This document shows positions 35,343 to 44,144 of a stretch of DNA of 64,000 nucleotides, in pieces (positions within the stretch are counted from its first letter, which is position 1; every line of letters begins with the position of its first letter). The position numbers and the translations under genes were made by a program. The notes under the pieces were generated by a model, which saw only the letters and a program-made list of their open reading frames with translations, did not search any database and was not told where the DNA came from. This stretch comes from Chryseobacterium sp. SC28 (lineage in GTDB: Bacteria; Bacteroidota; Bacteroidia; Flavobacteriales; Weeksellaceae). The DNA lies in the NCBI RefSeq assembly GCF_003932955.1, contig NZ_QOVY01000002.1, forward strand, positions 168,154 through 232,153, given 5' to 3'.

Positions 35343-35936
35343 ATGAAAAAACCAGGCTTAATGGCAATCGCTATTTTAGGATTTTCTTCCGCCTGTAATC
35401 TGAAGGCTCAATCCCAATATGTGGGACAGATTATGTTTGTTCCTTATAGCTACGCACCTGTGGGTTGGCACGACTGTGATGGCGCCCTATTACAGATTTC
35501 GGAATACGAAACATTGTTTACTTTAATCGGAACCACGTACGGAGGCGATGGACAAACGACATTTGCCCTCCCAAATGCCAAAGGAAGAGTCATCATCGAT
35601 GATGGTCTTAGTTCGGGATCAAACAACTATGTACTGGGCCAGACGGGCGGTGTAGAAAGCGTTACGCTCGCAACGAATCAATTGCCGGTACATACTCATC
35701 AAGCGATGAGCAGCAATAATGCCGGAAATCGCAATATTCCTACTAACAGTGTGCCGGCAAACACCAAGACTTTGGACAAGGAATATTCCAATTTGGTCTC
35801 TGCCGGCGACAAGGTGACGATGAAGCCCGGCATGCTAAGTTCGTCAGGCGGTAACCAAGCGCATAACAATATGATGCCAACCTTGGCACTGAAATGCGTC
35901 ATTGCCCTCGAAGGCGTATATCCAACTCCTAACTAA
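35343..35936 (+). CDS. Secreted tail-collar domain protein 1
   Basis: A 197-residue protein with an N-terminal signal (about 22 residues, ending LKAQSQ; a Cys in FSSAC could instead be a weak lipobox). The mature part is a phage tail collar / microcystin-dependent protein (MdpB) domain: YVGQIMFVPYSYAPVGWHDC, DGALLQISEYETLFTLIGTT, YGGDGQTTFALPNAKGRVII and a His-rich turn LPVHTHQ. First of three tandem paralogues. No other phage gene is near, so this is not a prophage. Confidence 0.85.
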   Translation: MKKPGLMAIAILGFSSACNLKAQSQYVGQIMFVPYSYAPVGWHDCDGALLQISEYETLFTLIGTTYGGDGQTTFALPNAKGRVIIDDGLSSGSNNYVLGQTGGVESVTLATNQLPVHTHQAMSSNNAGNRNIPTNSVPANTKTLDKEYSNLVSAGDKVTMKPGMLSSSGGNQAHNNMMPTLALKCVIALEGVYPTPN

Positions 35937-35949
35937 TAACAATCTAACT

Positions 35950-36522
35950 ATGAAAAAACTTAAAATACCTGCATTAGTTACTTTGCTATTGCTTTCTCTA
36001 AAATTGTCGGGACAAGGATCGGAACCTTATATTGGGCAAATTATGTGGGTGCCTTATAACTTTGTTCCCAAAAATTGGGCAGCTTGCAACGGTCAACTAC
36101 TGGCCATCCAACAAAATCCCGCTCTGTTTTCTCTAATAGGAACACGGTTTGGAGGTAATGGTTCTACTAATTTTGCATTGCCCGATATGCGCGGCAGAAC
36201 CATTATGGGCGCAAGTGAAAATTACCCGGTGGGAAGCCTCAACGGCAGCGAAACAGTCACCCTACTGCTATCAGAGATGCCGGCTCATACACACCCCGTC
36301 ACCGCGATCAAAGTTGAAGGCAATCAAAATGTGCCAAGCGGTAATTTCTTTGCAGATACGAAAGCAGGCGATCCCGAATATTCGGATGCTGTTGCTAATA
36401 CAACGATGAACCCTACTATGCTGACTCCCTCCGGAGGTGGAGTGCCGCATAATAATATGCAACCTTACGGAACTTTGAAGTGCATTATATCCTTGTCCGG
36501 AATCTATCCTACAAGACCATAA
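35950..36522 (+). CDS. Secreted tail-collar domain protein 2
   Basis: A 190-residue paralogue of the gene before it. The signal peptide MKKLKIPALVTLLLLSLKLS is followed by the collar domain YIGQIMWVPYNFVPKNWAAC, FGGNGSTNFALPDMRGRTIM and MPAHTHPVTA. The ATG at 35950 is chosen over an earlier in-frame start that would overlap the previous gene and push the signal inwards. It starts 13 nt after gene 1, so the two share an mRNA. Confidence 0.85.
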   Translation: MKKLKIPALVTLLLLSLKLSGQGSEPYIGQIMWVPYNFVPKNWAACNGQLLAIQQNPALFSLIGTRFGGNGSTNFALPDMRGRTIMGASENYPVGSLNGSETVTLLLSEMPAHTHPVTAIKVEGNQNVPSGNFFADTKAGDPEYSDAVANTTMNPTMLTPSGGGVPHNNMQPYGTLKCIISLSGIYPTRP

Positions 36523-36550
36523 ATAACCTATAAATTAGCAATTGAACCTT

Positions 36551-37132
36551 ATGAAAAAATATACTCTTTTACTGTTTATCGTCATAGGAATGATTCCCAA
36601 TAAACTAAAATCGCAAGCCTTCGGCGAGGCCTTTATTGGTCAGATATTGTATGTCTCTTTCAATTACGCTCCAAAGAATTGGGCGGAGTGCAACGGACAG
36701 CTGATGAGCATCAGCCAAAATCCTGCTTTATTTTCACTCTTGGGAACTACCTATGGTGGCGATGGCATAAACACATTTGCGTTGCCAAAGATTCAAAGCC
36801 GTGTGCTGATCAGTGATAATACCACCCATCCGCTCGGGCAATATGGCGGAGAAGAAGCTCACGCGTTGACTATCAGTGAGATGCCAGCGCATACCCATTT
36901 CGTAAATGCGACAACAACTCCGGGCAACAAGAATTCTCCCGCCAATAACCTGCCTGCTGACACCAAAGTCTTGGACAAAGAATATGCAGACATAACCATT
37001 GGAAATCTTAACACTATGAATGGAGAAATGGTGGGCAACGCCGGAGGCTCCCAGCCACATACCAATATGCAGCCTTACATCACTTTTAAATGCATCATTG
37101 CACTTCAAGGAATTTATCCATCAGTAAACTAA
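36551..37132 (+). CDS. Secreted tail-collar domain protein 3
   Basis: A 193-residue third paralogue: signal MKKYTLLLFIVIGMIPNKLK, then FIGQILYVSFNYAPKNWAEC, YGGDGINTFALPKIQSRVLI and MPAHTHFVNA. All three copies keep the Cys in the W-x2-C-NG/DG motif and the HTH turn, but have drifted elsewhere. It is 28 nt after gene 2 and 11 nt before a T9SS cargo gene. Confidence 0.85.
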   Translation: MKKYTLLLFIVIGMIPNKLKSQAFGEAFIGQILYVSFNYAPKNWAECNGQLMSISQNPALFSLLGTTYGGDGINTFALPKIQSRVLISDNTTHPLGQYGGEEAHALTISEMPAHTHFVNATTTPGNKNSPANNLPADTKVLDKEYADITIGNLNTMNGEMVGNAGGSQPHTNMQPYITFKCIIALQGIYPSVN

Positions 37133-37143
37133 TAAGATTAAAT

Positions 37144-37836
37144 ATGAAAACATTTTACTTACTTCTAATGATCGGATTAGGAATCAACGCAGCTTCTGCT
37201 CAGAACATCACCTTCAACGGATGCCATAATTTATTTGATGATCAAAATTATGTGTTAATAAATACAGGTACAGACACATTCAATAAGAAAATCTATATCA
37301 CAACCCCAGTAGATGGCAACCAAGCTTGCGGAGGTCTGGGAACTTGCGAATTCAAAATCCAGTGGAATAACACACTTACCCGCTGGGAATTCCTCGCCGA
37401 TTCCGGCAATGGCGATTTTGTAGATCCTTATCTGATTTTTTATAACTCAACCGGCAATAATGCTGCTACCAATCCGCCGAGCAATTCTGTAGGAACTTGG
37501 GTAGAGAATACGGCTGTGACTGAAAATGCGTGTGGCGGTAATCTCAGTCCATCCAATTCCACGATGACCGGCGACGTTCACAATTCTACATTGGCGGTAA
37601 ACGATTTGTCCTCAGGCAAAATCCAGCTGTTCCCGAATCCTGTGGCAGATTTTATCACCATTCAGGGCGTGGAGGAAGCCCGAAATGTGGTCATCACCAA
37701 TGCAGTGGGACAACAAGTTTTAAAAACAGATTTTAAAAATCAACTCAACGTTTCCCAACTTCAAAAAGGAATTTATTTCTTGAAAATATTTGATTCAAAA
37801 GGAAAAACATACAATTTGAAATTCATCAAAAAGTAA
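37144..37836 (+). CDS. T9SS type A sorting domain protein
   Basis: A 230-residue secreted protein with signal MKTFYLLLMIGLGINAASAQ and a C-terminal type A type IX secretion signal: LFPNPVADFITIQG, an NAVGQQVLK turn and the KGIYFLKIFDSKGKTYNLKF end. The middle (about 20-150) has four Cys and no family I know (NITFNGCHNLFDDQNYVLIN). It is last in the collar gene run, so the collar proteins may reach or coat the surface together with it. Confidence 0.85.
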   Translation: MKTFYLLLMIGLGINAASAQNITFNGCHNLFDDQNYVLINTGTDTFNKKIYITTPVDGNQACGGLGTCEFKIQWNNTLTRWEFLADSGNGDFVDPYLIFYNSTGNNAATNPPSNSVGTWVENTAVTENACGGNLSPSNSTMTGDVHNSTLAVNDLSSGKIQLFPNPVADFITIQGVEEARNVVITNAVGQQVLKTDFKNQLNVSQLQKGIYFLKIFDSKGKTYNLKFIKK

Positions 37837-37857
37837 AATATCATCCCAAAAAAAGAG

Positions 37858-37886
37858 AAGGCTACAAATTTTGCAGCCTTTTTTAA
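37858..37886. terminator. Bidirectional terminator after T9SS gene
   Basis: AAGGCTACAAA...TTTTGCAGCCTTTTTT, a stem with one mismatch and a T-run; it also serves the convergent guaB gene. Confidence 0.8.
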
Positions 37887-37893
37887 TTTGATT

Positions 37894-39354
37894 TTACAAT
37901 GAATAATTCGGAGCTTCCTGCGTGATGATGACATCGTGCGGATGAGATTCCTTCAAACCATTTCCGGTGATGATGACCATTTTGGTTTCCTTCTGCAACG
38001 CTTCTATGTCTTTTGCGCCGCAATAACCCATACCGGCTCGCAATCCGCCCGTCAGTTGAAAAATCACATCTTCCAGTTTCCCTTTGTGCGGCACTCGGCC
38101 TTCGATGCCTTCCGGGACAAATTTCTTCGCTTCGCTCTGGAAATATCGTTCTTTGCCGCCACGTTTCATCGCAGACAGGCTTCCCATTCCCTGATACGAT
38201 TTGAATTTTCTCCCTTGAAAGATAATCTCTTCTCCCGGTGCTTCATCCGTTCCAGCGAGAAGCGACCCCAGCATCACGGCTCCGGCACCGCTCGCTATTG
38301 CTTTTACAATATCACCCGAAAGTTTGATGCCGCCATCTGCAATCACGGCAACGTTTTTCTTTTTGGCAAATTCATAGACATTATAGATGGCCGAAAGCTG
38401 CGGAACACCTACGCCCGCAACCACTCTCGTGGTGCAGATGGAGCCTGGACCAACGCCCACTTTCAAAACATTGGCGCCGGCTTTGATGAGGTCTCTTGCC
38501 GCTTCAGCAGTTACGATATTCCCGCCAACGATGTCCAGATCCGGAAAAGCTGTTCGGATTTCGGCTATTTTTTCCAACACGCCCTTGGAATGGCCGTGCG
38601 CCGAATCTATCGCGACAATGTCCACGCCGGATTTCACCAAAGCGGAGATTCTTTCCATCGTTTCCTCGCCCACGCCCACGCCGGCACCCACGATCAGTCT
38701 TCCGTTTTTATCTTTGTTGGCATTGGGATATTCGAGTTGATTATCGATGTCTTTAATCGTAATGAGGCCGACCAATCTGTTTTTATTATCGACGATCGGG
38801 AGTTTCTCGATTCTGTTTTTAAGCAGAATTTCCTTGGCTGTTTCCAGATTGGTGGTTTTGTCAGATGTGATGAGGTTTTCTTTGGTCATAATGTCCTCTA
38901 CTTTCACTTCCAGATCTTGTTGGTATTTCACATCCCGGTTGGTAATGATTCCGATGAGATAGTTGTTTTTATCCACCACAGGAAGGCCGGAGATCTTGTA
39001 TTCGGCCATCAACGCTTTGGCCTCGGCGATGGTGTGGTCTTTGGAAAGCGTTACGGGATCGGCGATCATTCCGTTTTCGGAACGTTTCACGGTATTGACC
39101 TGAGCGGCTTGCTCGGCAATGGTCATATTTTTATGAATGAATCCAAGACCACCAACTCTGGCAAGGGCGATAGCCATTGCTGCTTCGGTAACGGTGTCCA
39201 TCGCTGCGGAAACTATGGGAACGTTGAGCGAAATCTTGTCGGTAAGTCTGGATTTGAGGGAAACTTGGTTGGGTAGAACTTCTGAATAAGAAGGAATTAG
39301 AAGCACATCATCGAAAGTGATGGCTGTCTCTACAATTTTGTTATGAATAGACAT
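37894..39354 (-). CDS. guaB: Inosine-5'-monophosphate dehydrogenase
   Basis: A 486-residue enzyme that oxidises IMP to XMP, the first committed step to GMP. It has an N-terminal barrel part, a CBS domain pair at about residues 95-205 ([33 protein letters not shown]), then the catalytic loop [19 protein letters not shown] with the active-site Cys and the flap segment [16 protein letters not shown]. The length is normal. A -7 box TAATTTTG lies 14 nt upstream. Confidence 0.97.
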   Translation of the reverse strand: MSIHNKIVETAITFDDVLLIPSYSEVLPNQVSLKSRLTDKISLNVPIVSAAMDTVTEAAMAIALARVGGLGFIHKNMTIAEQAAQVNTVKRSENGMIADPVTLSKDHTIAEAKALMAEYKISGLPVVDKNNYLIGIITNRDVKYQQDLEVKVEDIMTKENLITSDKTTNLETAKEILLKNRIEKLPIVDNKNRLVGLITIKDIDNQLEYPNANKDKNGRLIVGAGVGVGEETMERISALVKSGVDIVAIDSAHGHSKGVLEKIAEIRTAFPDLDIVGGNIVTAEAARDLIKAGANVLKVGVGPGSICTTRVVAGVGVPQLSAIYNVYEFAKKKNVAVIADGGIKLSGDIVKAIASGAGAVMLGSLLAGTDEAPGEEIIFQGRKFKSYQGMGSLSAMKRGGKERYFQSEAKKFVPEGIEGRVPHKGKLEDVIFQLTGGLRAGMGYCGAKDIEALQKETKMVIITGNGLKESHPHDVIITQEAPNYSL

Positions 39355-39459
39355 CTCTACTTTCTTTGCAAAATTAAGCTATTTTTATGAAATCCGAAAA
39401 TGCTGGTTTTGATTTGATAAATAATTAATATTTGGGCAAATGTTAAGCGGTTGTAGAAA

Positions 39460-39551
39460 CCCATAGCCCTGATGGCAGCGGAAATCCTTTTTTGTGAGAG
39501 GCTATGACGAACAAAAAAGATTGCAGCGGACAGCAGGTTCCCGGCTTCTGC
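39460..39551. repeat. Dispersed hairpin element, copy B
   Basis: CCATAGCCCTGATGGCAGCGG and AAATCCTTTTTTGT face ACAAAAAAGATTGCAGCGG and ACAGCAGG. Arms match copy A, but the inner stem and loop differ (TTTTTTGT/ACAAAAAA with a 15-nt loop). Confidence 0.75.
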
Positions 39552-39610
<59 letters not shown>

Positions 39611-39631
39611 TGCGCTACAAGCTGTCATTGA

Positions 39632-41245
39632 TCAGAAACGGCTGAGAATTCCCCAATGGATTTTTATTTCGTTGAATTTGAAGGGGTTACCAAACTGATT
39701 CCCGTTAGAAATCTGAAAACTCATCAAACCGATCGGCAGAAAAAAGTTGAAACCCAATCCCAAACTGTAGAGTTTCGGCGAGATTCCCAGAGATTTGTTG
39801 GACATTTGACCATATTGCGCAAAAAGGTCGAAAAACGCTTGATCATTCACCAAGTACCGATATTCTGCTCCGGCAAAAGCGTAGAAATTGCTGATGAGAC
39901 TCTGCTCGTTGAAACCGCGCATCGAGTTCCAGCCGCCAAACCGAAAAAGTTCGTTTGTTGATAGTTCATTCTTTGCACTGAGCAATGCCGACTCTGCTTT
40001 GACGTTGAGAAAGTGATTGCCAGATAGGTTGAAATTGTGCTCTGCAAAAAGGAAATAGCGAATTTGGTCAAATTTTTCCTGCGTTGCGTCGTAGGTTGTT
40101 TTCAGAAAATCGGCTTCGATGCGGATGTTGCTTTTGTTGATAAACAGCGGAATGTCGGTGCCTTCCTGAAATTGATACCAAAGCCCGATCCCTTTCTTGC
40201 TGTAATCGCGCCCGCTGGTGTACAGCGAATCCAAAATGGCAGACGACTCCAAAGTGCCTTTGATACCCAGTTTCTGCTTCGGCGAAAGGTGGTAATAGAC
40301 GGCCGGTAGAAATTTGACATTTGCGAATGTAGAATCTTGGCGGAAAATATTGACGTTCACATTCAAACCCACATTGCTCCCAAATGTGTAGGGAATATCC
40401 GTCTGAAGATCAAAGGTTTGGCCTTTGTCGGGATTTCTCTGCCAATATATGCCAATGCTTTCGAAGCCGTTGAACATATTTTTGAGCTGAACATTCAGCG
40501 TTCCGTTGACGGTGAATTTTTCGGTTTTGTCGTTTCCGAAGCCGATGATGCCGTCAAAAGTGTTGGTTTTTTTCTTTTGCATAAAGAGGAAGACCTGAGT
40601 CGAATCTCGGGTGAACAAAGTTTGTGGTGGCTTTTCCAGCGTTATGAATTGGTGATTTTGCAAAGCCTGATTCATAGACACCAGATTCTTGTCGTCATAA
40701 GTTGTGTGAAGATATTCTTTGTTTAAGTTTTTAACGAATTGTTTCGGCAAGCGCGTGTAACCTTTGTAAACGATGGCGTCTATTTTCCGTTGGGAAGCAG
40801 TAATCACCGAGATTTTGACCGTCGGGAATCCATTTTCCATTTTTTGAAATTTGGTTTTCACGCGGTTGAAGGCAAAACCTTTGTCCCGATATTTCTGATT
40901 GATGTTTTTCCTGAGAGAATCGAGGTTTTTCGTGAAAATTTCATTTTTTGGAAGTTTCAATTCAGAAACCAAAGAGTCCGAAAATTTGACATGGGCTTTA
41001 TTGAAATTCGGCCCTTTGTCGTAATAGATTTCGGTGCGGTTTTCTATTTTTTTGACTTCTTTCAGTTGTGTAAAAAAATAGGAATTTTCCGTCAAAGAAT
41101 CGAGAAACTTGACTGCTTTTGCGGAGTCGGAGACGATTTTTTTCGCATTCGTTTCTTTGTCGATCAGCCAATATTCTTTTTTCTGTGCGCTGGAGAAAAA
41201 AGAAATTAAGAAAGCTAATATGAATAGAAAGCGGTACAATTTCAA
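39632..41245 (-). CDS. BamA/TamA-like outer membrane beta-barrel protein
   Basis: A 537-residue protein with signal peptide MKLYRFLFILAFLISFFSSAQ, an N-terminal part with POTRA-like character (about 60-200: LRKNINQKYRDKGFAFNRVK, VYKGYTRLPKQFVKNLN), then a C-terminal barrel of alternating strands ending in Phe (IHWGILSRF), the outer-membrane insertion signal. A surface antigen D15 pattern is suggested by LFRFGGWNSMRGFNEQSL. No partner gene is next to it; the exact role is unknown. Confidence 0.75.
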   Translation of the reverse strand: MKLYRFLFILAFLISFFSSAQKKEYWLIDKETNAKKIVSDSAKAVKFLDSLTENSYFFTQLKEVKKIENRTEIYYDKGPNFNKAHVKFSDSLVSELKLPKNEIFTKNLDSLRKNINQKYRDKGFAFNRVKTKFQKMENGFPTVKISVITASQRKIDAIVYKGYTRLPKQFVKNLNKEYLHTTYDDKNLVSMNQALQNHQFITLEKPPQTLFTRDSTQVFLFMQKKKTNTFDGIIGFGNDKTEKFTVNGTLNVQLKNMFNGFESIGIYWQRNPDKGQTFDLQTDIPYTFGSNVGLNVNVNIFRQDSTFANVKFLPAVYYHLSPKQKLGIKGTLESSAILDSLYTSGRDYSKKGIGLWYQFQEGTDIPLFINKSNIRIEADFLKTTYDATQEKFDQIRYFLFAEHNFNLSGNHFLNVKAESALLSAKNELSTNELFRFGGWNSMRGFNEQSLISNFYAFAGAEYRYLVNDQAFFDLFAQYGQMSNKSLGISPKLYSLGLGFNFFLPIGLMSFQISNGNQFGNPFKFNEIKIHWGILSRF

Positions 41246-41258
41246 TTTAAATTTAATT

Positions 41259-41615
41259 TCAGAGTGAATTGTTTGAGTTGTCAGGCTCAGCGGAGTCGTA
41301 GCCTTTGTCGATATTATCGGAATGACTGCTATTTTTACAGACAGACAATTCTTTTAGTTTCTCCCAATTATCATTGATGATTGCCTCTTTTTTCTTTCTA
41401 CTCCAACCTTTTACTTGCTTTTCAAAAGAAATTGCTTGCTCTATTTCATTAAATTCATTGTAAAAAACCAATCGAACGGGTCTTCTATTGTGAGTGTAGC
41501 TTTTAGGAAAATGGCCTGAGTGATGTTTTATCAATCGAGATTCCAAGTTGCTTGTAACTCCTGTATAATAAGAGCTGTCGCAACATTTTAATATGTAAAC
41601 ATAGTATTGATTCAT
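41259..41615 (-). CDS. GIY-YIG nuclease family protein
   Basis: A 118-residue protein with a single GIY-YIG domain of the YhbQ/UPF0213 type: YYVYILKCCDSSYYTGVTSN, ESRLIKHHSGHFPKSYTHNR and the catalytic-region Glu in VFYNEFNEIEQAISFEKQVK. The last 15-20 residues (GYDSAEPDNSNNSL) are encoded by a dispersed palindromic repeat (41277-41304), so the natural C-terminus was probably extended or replaced by the repeat. Such genes are common, and usually their role is unknown. Confidence 0.85.
   Translation of the reverse strand: MNQYYVYILKCCDSSYYTGVTSNLESRLIKHHSGHFPKSYTHNRRPVRLVFYNEFNEIEQAISFEKQVKGWSRKKKEAIINDNWEKLKELSVCKNSSHSDNIDKGYDSAEPDNSNNSL
41277..41304. repeat. CTCAGCGGAGTCG palindromic repeat inside the GIY-YIG gene
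   Basis: GTTGTCAGGCTCAGCGGAGT followed by CGTAGCCT; same family as the copies at 41625, 41681, 51655 and 51775. Confidence 0.7.
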
Positions 41616-41624
41616 CTTGTGGAA

Positions 41625-41653
41625 AGCACTTCGACTCCGCTCAGTGTGACATC
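41625..41653 (-). repeat. CTGAGCGGAGTCGAAG repeat
   Basis: CTTCGACTCCGCTCAGTGTG on the + strand, the inverse of the copy 56 nt away; the two can form a long hairpin between the GIY-YIG and SDR genes. Confidence 0.75.
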
Positions 41654-41680
41654 TCTAATACTGAATGTTTTTAATGTTGA

Positions 41681-41709
41681 TGATGTCAGTCTCAGCGGAG
41701 TCGAAGACC
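41681..41709 (+). repeat. CTCAGCGGAGTCGAAG repeat
   Basis: GATGTCAGTCTCAGCGGAGT then CGAAGACC, inverted relative to 41625-41653. Confidence 0.75.
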
Positions 41710-41741
41710 TTACTCGTTCTTAGTTATAACTAAAACCGAAG

Positions 41742-42536
41742 TTAATCCATTTTATTATACTTCTTCATCAGATTCTCATAGGTGTTCTGCGGCAGAATCC
41801 ATTTGAGCGGAACGCCGATTTTCTGCCCGAATTCCCCAAAATAGTAATGTGCTTTCCAATTGGATTTCCTCAAAAGTTTATCAATATAAACGGCAACTTC
41901 CCGTGCGTCGGTTCCTTTGTCCACGTGGGAATTCATCAAAGCATAAACTTTGTCGAAAACTTTTTGATAAGCTTCAGAAACTTTGCTTTTGACCCTGTTT
42001 TCTGCAATATTGGTTTTGATATCGCCTAAATGGAGCGAGCAAACTTGGATATTCCAAGGATAAACTTCGTAACGCATAGCCTCTGTCACCTTGTCCAAAG
42101 CAGCTTTGGATGCAGAATAAAATCCACGAAATGGCAAGCCCATTTCGGATCCGATGCTGGAAATATTAATGATTTTGCCAGATTTCTGTTCTCTCATTTT
42201 GGGCAAAACAGCCGTCATCATCTGCACAGAGCCTATGAGATTGAGATTGAACAATTTTGTAATATCTTCTTTAGTAGAATCTTCAACCGCTCCAACCATT
42301 CCCATTCCGGCGTTGTTGATGAGGACATCAATTCGTGTTTCTGTTTTCATGATTTCAGAAATCGCGTTATCTATTTGGTCTTTTTCGGTAATATCTGTTG
42401 GAATCGAGACGAAAAAACCCGAACTTACAGATTTTCTGCTCAATCCATAAACCTTGTTTCCTTTCTTCCCGAAATATTCTGCGAGCGCAAAGCCGATTCC
42501 GGATGAAGTGCCTGTGATGATGATGGTTTTAGACAT
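41742..42536 (-). CDS. SDR family oxidoreductase
   Basis: A 264-residue classical short-chain dehydrogenase/reductase: TGTSSGIGFALAEYFG at residues 8-23 binds NAD(P), NNAGMG follows at about 84, and the catalytic Ser and YxxxK lie in NISSIGSEMGLPFRGFYSAS then KAALDK. Substrate not predictable. It follows aroA by 3 nt on the same strand and is probably co-transcribed. Confidence 0.92.
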   Translation of the reverse strand: MSKTIIITGTSSGIGFALAEYFGKKGNKVYGLSRKSVSSGFFVSIPTDITEKDQIDNAISEIMKTETRIDVLINNAGMGMVGAVEDSTKEDITKLFNLNLIGSVQMMTAVLPKMREQKSGKIINISSIGSEMGLPFRGFYSASKAALDKVTEAMRYEVYPWNIQVCSLHLGDIKTNIAENRVKSKVSEAYQKVFDKVYALMNSHVDKGTDAREVAVYIDKLLRKSNWKAHYYFGEFGQKIGVPLKWILPQNTYENLMKKYNKMD

Positions 42537-42539
42537 TTT

Positions 42540-43763
42540 TTATTCAGTTTCTTGCGTAACGGTTGCAAAATCCTCCCAAAACTCGGGATAAGATTTCTCG
42601 ACAACATCTTCGTTCTCGATATTCAGTTCTTTGATTAAGGCAAACGGGGCAAAAGCCATCGCCATCCTGTGATCGTTGTAAGTGGAGATCGAAATGTTTT
42701 CTTCCGGTTTTACAAATTCAGAAGATTCTATTTTATCTTCCGTGATATTGGTTTTTGCCCCGATTTTCACTAATTCTTTTTGAAGCGCTACCAATCGGTC
42801 GGTTTCCTTTACTTTCAACGTATGAAGTCCTGTGATTTCGAAAGGGATTTTCAACGCTGTTGCCGTTACACAAAGTGTTTGAGCGATGTCGGGGCAATCG
42901 TTCATGTTCACTGTGATGAATTCTGGAAATTCAAAAGCGGGTTCCGGCAAAAGCGAAATCGAGTTTTCGGCATAGTCCGAGACGGTGTTGATTCCGAAAT
43001 ATTTCCAATACAGTTCCTTGATGACGCTGTCGCCTTGCAAAGAAAGGGTGTGATAGCTTTTCAGCGTTATTGATTTTCTGCCGATTGCGGCCAACGAATA
43101 GAAGTACGATGCCGATGACCAGTCGCTTTCCACTTCATAATGCTCGATTCTGAAATTGTCGGAATGTGGTAATATTTCTATTTTATTTTCTGTGAAATGG
43201 GATTTGATTCCGATTTCGTTAAGGATTTTCAAAGTCATTTCGAGATAAGGTCGCGATGTGATTTCGCCTTCCAATTCCAAGGTCAGGCCGTTTTCCAATT
43301 TTCCTCCGATTAATATTAACGAAGTTAAAAATTGGCTGGAAACCTCGGCTGAGATTTTTACATTGTTTCGTTCCAACTTTTTTCCAATAATTTGCAACGG
43401 TGGAAAACCATCTTTTTCAAGATAAGTGATGTCAGCCCCAAGAGATCGAAGTGCATCTACCAAAGGCTTAATCGGCCTGTTTTTCATTCTGTCAGAACCT
43501 GTCAAAATGGTTTTTCTGCCTTCGAAAATCGAATAATAGGAAGTCAAAAATCGCATGGCCGTCCCCGCGTGATGAATATCAATAATTTCGGAATCCGATT
43601 CCAAGGCTTTTTTGAGCAAAGTGGTGTCTTGGGAATTGGAAAGATTTAGGATGTCGATGTTTCCGAAGAGTTTGCTCAAAATCAAAAGACGGTTCGAAAT
43701 GCTTTTCGAACCGGTAATTTGGATTTGTTGGTTGTCAATTAATTGCGCTTTTTTTAGATGCAT
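42540..43763 (-). CDS. aroA: 3-phosphoshikimate 1-carboxyvinyltransferase (EPSP synthase)
   Basis: A 407-residue enzyme of the shikimate pathway joining shikimate-3-phosphate and PEP. Seen: SKSISNRLLILSKLF at the start, HAGTAMRFLTSYY, LTGSDRMKNRPIKPLVDALR, the catalytic Asp in NDCPDIAQTLCVTA, LKVKETDRLVALQKELVKIG and NDHRMAMAFAP. The N-terminal sequence GSKSISNR is the shikimate site. Slightly short, as usual in Bacteroidetes. Confidence 0.95.
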   Translation of the reverse strand: MHLKKAQLIDNQQIQITGSKSISNRLLILSKLFGNIDILNLSNSQDTTLLKKALESDSEIIDIHHAGTAMRFLTSYYSIFEGRKTILTGSDRMKNRPIKPLVDALRSLGADITYLEKDGFPPLQIIGKKLERNNVKISAEVSSQFLTSLILIGGKLENGLTLELEGEITSRPYLEMTLKILNEIGIKSHFTENKIEILPHSDNFRIEHYEVESDWSSASYFYSLAAIGRKSITLKSYHTLSLQGDSVIKELYWKYFGINTVSDYAENSISLLPEPAFEFPEFITVNMNDCPDIAQTLCVTATALKIPFEITGLHTLKVKETDRLVALQKELVKIGAKTNITEDKIESSEFVKPEENISISTYNDHRMAMAFAPFALIKELNIENEDVVEKSYPEFWEDFATVTQETE

Positions 43764-43782
43764 ATATTATTTTCCTCACCCT

Positions 43783-43809
43783 AAATCCCTCTCCCACGGA
43801 GAGGGATTT
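43783..43809. repeat. Strong hairpin between aroA and the MazG-like gene
   Basis: AAATCCCTCTCC, loop CAC, then the exact complement GGAGAGGGATTT. A 12-bp GC-rich stem without a clear T-run, in the 54-nt gap; of a type seen dispersed in many genomes. It may limit read-through. Confidence 0.65.
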
Positions 43810-43817
43810 CAAGTATT

Positions 43818-44144
43818 TTATTTCAATTTTTCGTTATTTTGATGCCGGTCTTTATCTCTGTCTGTTTTCACTTTCATTTTTTTGTCGAAAGCAGTTTGCA
43901 GATTGGTTCCGGTTTGGTTGGCCAAGCAAAGTGTTACAAAAAGAACATCGGCCAATTCTTCGCCCAAATCTTTGGATTTATCGGATTCTTTTTCAGATTG
44001 TTCGCCGTATCTTCTGGCGATGATTCTGGCCACTTCGCCTACTTCCTCGGTGAGAATTGCCATATTCGTCAGTTCATCGAAATAGCGGACGCCGATGGTT
44101 TTGATCCATTCATCAACCTGATTTTGTGATGCTGTGATTTCCAT
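43818..44144 (-). CDS. MazG-like nucleotide pyrophosphohydrolase
   Basis: A 108-residue all-helical protein. The Mg-binding ExxE...ExxD pattern is seen in LTEEVGEVARIIARR (about residues 31-45) and DLGEELADVLFVTLCLANQT (about 60-79). It probably removes pyrophosphate from (non-canonical) NTPs. Its ATG shares a base with the stop of the upstream lipoprotein gene (TAATGG), so the two are coupled. Confidence 0.9.
   Translation of the reverse strand: MEITASQNQVDEWIKTIGVRYFDELTNMAILTEEVGEVARIIARRYGEQSEKESDKSKDLGEELADVLFVTLCLANQTGTNLQTAFDKKMKVKTDRDKDRHQNNEKLK

Noticed and set aside
35343..37132. Prophage tail module
   Set aside because: Collar domains are present three times but each has a signal peptide, and no capsid, tail tube, lysis or integrase gene is near.
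37090..37143. Longer start for the T9SS protein
   Set aside because: It would overlap the third collar gene and bury the signal peptide that begins at 37144.
37936..39276. A 446-codon open frame on the + strand opposite guaB
   Set aside because: It is antisense to an enzyme with all catalytic motifs, has no recognisable domain and low-complexity Phe/His/Arg composition typical of shadow frames.
41625..41709. tRNA-like CTTCGACTCC stretch
   Set aside because: It resembles a T-loop by chance; the sequence is an inverted pair of a dispersed repeat and no acceptor stem or anticodon arm can be built.
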